DNA of 64,000 nt from an uncultured Eubacteriales bacterium (GTDB lineage: Bacteria; Bacillota; Clostridia; Oscillospirales; Acutalibacteraceae): the NCBI GenBank assembly GCA_900315605.1, contig OMZU01000013.1:30220-94219 (forward strand), given 5' to 3'. The translations under genes and the position numbers were made by a program. Position 1 is the stretch's first letter. The number at the start of each line of letters is the position of its first letter. A model generated the notes under the pieces. The model worked only from the letters and a program-made list of their open reading frames with translations. It was not told where the DNA came from and made no database searches. Positions 62,088 through 64,000 of this stretch are shown here, one piece after another.

Positions 62088-62281
62088 GTAAAATCCTCAA
62101 ATTGTAAAAAATTTTGCCTGACAAATATATTTTATAACTTAACGCCGCGGTTGTCAATCAAAAGCAGTATAATTGCCGCAAAACTATTGTAATTATTGAT
62201 TTTGAATGTTATAATTATTTTGCAATACTTGAACGAATAAATTTCTATAAAAGAAAATAAATTTTTACTTACGGGGGAAGT

Positions 62282-62935
62282 ATGAAGAAATTATTTATTT
62301 TTGGATTTGAGGGAACGATTGTTGACACCTCGCCCGGTATTCTCTTTTGCTTTAACACCACTGCGCTTTCGATGGGCTATTCTCCTGTGCCGCATGATTC
62401 GCTCTACGGCGTTATCGGTATCCCACTTGAACAGGGCTTTCGCAGGCTCTACGGAATGAAGGAGGACGAGATCGAATACGCCGTCAACAACTACAGCAAG
62501 CTTTATTCCATGAAGGGCGAAGAAATGCTCATGTTCTACAGCGGCGTTCAGGAATGTCTTGAAGGTCTCAAGCAAAACGGCTGCAAGCTTGCAATAGCCA
62601 CACAGCAGCACAGAAAATACATAACAAATATGCTGACGACCTATCCCGAGATCGGCAGCCTTTTTGACGTTGTTTGCGCAACGGATGTTGACACCTACAT
62701 GAACAAGCGCGACATGATCTTGCAGGTGTGTGAGACCCTGGAGATCTCCAAGGACGAGGCTATTGTTGTGGGAGACAGCTATGTTGACGCCGAGGGCGCA
62801 AGGGAAGCCGGCGTGGACTTTGCCGCCGCGCTCTACGGCTGGGGCTTCAGAAGCAAGGAAGAAGCAAAAAGATACTATTGCAGAGCTTATCTCAACTCTG
62901 CCTATGAGATCAAGTCAAAGCTATCGGTTCTGTAG
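62282..62935 (+). CDS. HAD-superfamily protein with a lost catalytic nucleophile
   Basis: 217 residues behind a GGGGGAAG site. The fold matches a phosphoglycolate phosphatase-type HAD: motif II in IATQQH, motif III Lys in MNKRD and motif IV in VVGDSYVDAEGAREAG. Motif I, however, reads IFGFEGTIVDT: the nucleophile Asp is Gly and the second Asp is Glu. The protein should therefore be inactive as a phosphatase and may be a binding or regulatory pseudoenzyme. The gene is otherwise intact. Confidence 0.85.
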   Translation: MKKLFIFGFEGTIVDTSPGILFCFNTTALSMGYSPVPHDSLYGVIGIPLEQGFRRLYGMKEDEIEYAVNNYSKLYSMKGEEMLMFYSGVQECLEGLKQNGCKLAIATQQHRKYITNMLTTYPEIGSLFDVVCATDVDTYMNKRDMILQVCETLEISKDEAIVVGDSYVDAEGAREAGVDFAAALYGWGFRSKEEAKRYYCRAYLNSAYEIKSKLSVL

Positions 62936-63009
62936 CTAAATTCGCTGCGCGAGCTAAATGCAGCTTTCGCTGCGCTAAATTCCGATGGAGCTAAATTTGC
63001 TTCGCAAGC
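62936..63009. repeat. Short imperfect repeats between HAD and ToxN-like genes
   Basis: AGCTAAATTCGCTGCGC-like units occur three to four times with differing lengths. They lie in the 74 bp between the convergent genes. Their role is unknown. Confidence 0.5.
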
Positions 63010-63522
63010 TTATTTAGAATATAAAATATACGCTTCCTCCAACAATCGGAAATCACAGCTGTTCCTTGTTAATTCGGGGTATTTTCCGCTTAAAACACGC
63101 ATATATGTATTCTTTGCACGCTTATAAATCTTGTCACGGTTACGGCGGCAAAATGCCAATTCTTTTGAGGCATGTGCTCTGCTTTGTGCTGTTGAAAGCT
63201 CGGCAATGTTGAGCTTATGTAAACATTTTATCGGAACCGGTATCATATAGTTGAATCGAATTGAACCAAGAATTTTGTTGTCCTTTTTATCACGAAGCAA
63301 CAGCAGATCCTGCTGTGGCTTGGAATAAGATGTAACCGGAACAAAATAAGGTATTTCGTTAATCAACAAAACCGCACCGAAAACAAATTTGTCGGTGTTC
63401 CAGTAATGTACGTTTGGCACGCAGGTAAAGCCGCGTCTGTTTTCTTCGGCTTTTTTTAAATAGTTAATATATTCACCGTCTACATAGAAAAAATCTGTTT
63501 TTGTATTTGGTTCAAAAATCAT
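63010..63522 (-). CDS. ToxN/AbiQ-like toxin (type III toxin-antitoxin family)
   Basis: 170 residues from ATG 63522 behind AAGGAG. FFYVDGEYINYLKKAEENRR at the start, VLLINEIPYFVPVTS, GSIRFNYMIPVPIKCL and the final CDFRLLEEAYILY fit the ToxN/AbiQ endoribonucleases, which are normally inhibited by a repeated RNA (ToxI) encoded just upstream. Here the upstream 300 bp hold a terminator-like hairpin, a family D repeat and a family A element, but no obvious tandem ToxI array. It could be an orphan or use an unusual antitoxin. Confidence 0.75.
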   Translation of the reverse strand: MIFEPNTKTDFFYVDGEYINYLKKAEENRRGFTCVPNVHYWNTDKFVFGAVLLINEIPYFVPVTSYSKPQQDLLLLRDKKDNKILGSIRFNYMIPVPIKCLHKLNIAELSTAQSRAHASKELAFCRRNRDKIYKRAKNTYMRVLSGKYPELTRNSCDFRLLEEAYILYSK

Positions 63523-63587
63523 TCCTATCTCCTTATACTAACCCTTGAATAAAACTAAAAATAGATGTTAGCAGTGGATTAATGAAC

Positions 63588-63643
63588 AAAAAGTGCCGGT
63601 GGGCACTCTCGTCTGCCTATCCGAACTGCGTCGATAATGATAA
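63588..63643. repeat. Family D repeat, first half
   Basis: AAAAAGTGCCGGTGGGCACT ... CCGAACTGCGTCGATAATG matches the repeat in the O-antigen-ligase-like gene. It continues after the family A insertion at 63809-63852. The GTGCC/GGCAC hairpin with TTTTTG on the minus strand may act as terminator before the ToxN-like gene. Confidence 0.75.
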
Positions 63644-63804
63644 GGCAACACCGCACAATTCATGGCGCACGCCTTGCTTGAATATTATTCCGTCAGTTTG
63701 CCCAAAAAAATCTCGGCAAGGCGTCAGCCTTACCTCAATTTTTTGTCCAACCTGACGAAAAATCTTGCTACGCAATCCGCACACCTGAATTATGCGGTAT
63801 TGCC
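63644..63804. mobile_element. Family A MITE-like element, full length (161 bp)
   Basis: Ends GGCAACACCGCACAATTC and GAATTATGCGGTATTGCC. ATAA on both sides (63640-63643 and 63805-63808). It splits the family D repeat, whose halves join smoothly when the element and one ATAA are removed. Confidence 0.88.
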
Positions 63805-63808
63805 ATAA

Positions 63809-63852
63809 AAATGTTCAACGGCGGTGTCAAGCAGTTTGCTATAAAGAAAAAG
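63809..63852. repeat. Family D repeat, second half
   Basis: AATGTTCAACGGCGGTGTCA and GCAGTTTGCTATAAAG match the other copy. Directly followed by the insertion sequence end. Confidence 0.7.
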
Positions 63853-64000
63853 AGGGCTGTCGCACTAAGCCCTAACAAAAAGTAAAAGACCGGGTAGCCC
63901 GAAAGGGTTGCCCGGTCAGTGCTTTCGTTGTATAATTTAATTGCCGAAAATCCACACAGAAAGCAGGTTAATTATACAATGAAAGTATTAAGAAATCAAC
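63853..64000 (+). mobile_element. Left end of an insertion sequence (partial)
   Basis: Starts near 63853 with AGGGCTGTCGCACTAAGCCC, similar to the GGGCTGTCGCA-like ends of IS1182-type elements. It then has a hairpin around ACCGGGTAGCCC ... GGGTTGCCCGGT (about 63889-63919), and TTGTATAATT pairing with AATTATACAA just before the start codon, a common transposase-control structure. The rest lies beyond the window, so the family is tentative. Confidence 0.6.
63979..64000 (+). CDS. Start of a probable transposase gene (partial)
   Basis: ATG 63979 opens a frame reading MKVLRNQ to the window edge. Its position 126 bp inside an IS-like end, and the AATTATACAA inverted repeat touching the start codon, suggest a transposase. 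Seven codons cannot prove it. Confidence 0.45.

Noticed and set aside
62936-63009. ToxI-type RNA antitoxin repeats
   Set aside because: The units are on the 3' side of the toxin and irregular in length; known ToxI arrays are upstream and regular.

Overview
The window looks like a chromosomal segment of an anaerobic, endospore-forming Firmicute of the Clostridia, most likely Ruminococcaceae/Oscillospiraceae. Reasons visible in the sequence: a complete spoIIIAA-AH operon and a sigG gene; a fused IspH-ribosomal S1 gene; ribosomal protein L27 with an N-terminal Prp cleavage extension next to prp; an oxygen-sensitive class III ribonucleotide reductase (nrdD-nrdG); strong AGGAGG-type ribosome binding sites; and moderate GC coding regions separated by AT-rich intergenic DNA. 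No rRNA, tRNA or CRISPR array was recognised.

Layout. 1-2.4 kb: end of a surface-polysaccharide cluster (LicD, flippase). 2.5-10.7 kb: ung, an M16 peptidase pair, lgt-folD, the rplU-prp-rpmA operon behind an L21 leader, obgE and mrnC. 11.2-21.3 kb: hisFH, an RpiR regulator with a BaiN/RdsA-like flavoprotein, cmk, plsC, ispH-rpsA, an HD protein and ligA. 21.4-27.4 kb: a secreted glycine-rich protein and the spoIIIA operon. 27.8-35.9 kb: an AbrB-controlled glycosyltransferase, nusB, an M22-like protein, xseA and dnaE. 36-41.7 kb: a probable toxin-antitoxin pair, an unknown gene with an amidohydrolase, and nrdDG. 42.4-47.9 kb: a Crp/Fnr regulator, an HPr/Crh-like protein, tcdA, an autoregulated HTH operon, queH-HAD-cyclase, and an MNT/HEPN toxin-antitoxin locus whose HEPN gene is interrupted by a small mobile element. 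48-56 kb: alanine symporter, bioY, small membrane proteins, ackA opposite tmcAL, and a large secreted helical protein. 56.2-64 kb: glgB with a histone-like tail, sigG, PAP2, an O-antigen-ligase-like protein, a HAD protein lacking its nucleophile, a ToxN/AbiQ-like toxin, and the left end of an insertion sequence.

The most striking feature is the density of short non-autonomous repeats in the gaps. (A) A MITE-like element, full length 136-161 bp, with an 18-bp terminal inverted repeat GGCAAYACCGCAYAATTC and 4-bp A/T target duplications; one copy splits the HEPN gene and the uninterrupted frame can be rebuilt exactly. (B) Long inverted-repeat elements of about 200-370 bp built on the arm motif CGGTCGGGCAGACAG ... 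TTCCCGACTGTATTA, bounded by GACAATTGACAATGG or GTGTGGAGTTTGGAG tracts. (C) A roughly 55-145 bp repeat with GGCATTTTCGGGC, which also encodes the tail of QueH. (D) A roughly 97-bp repeat lying in frame inside the O-antigen-ligase-like gene, with a second copy beside the ToxN-like gene. Several of these touch or supply the stop codons of neighbouring genes. All family and function names come from reading the sequence and recalled family motifs; no database search was run.
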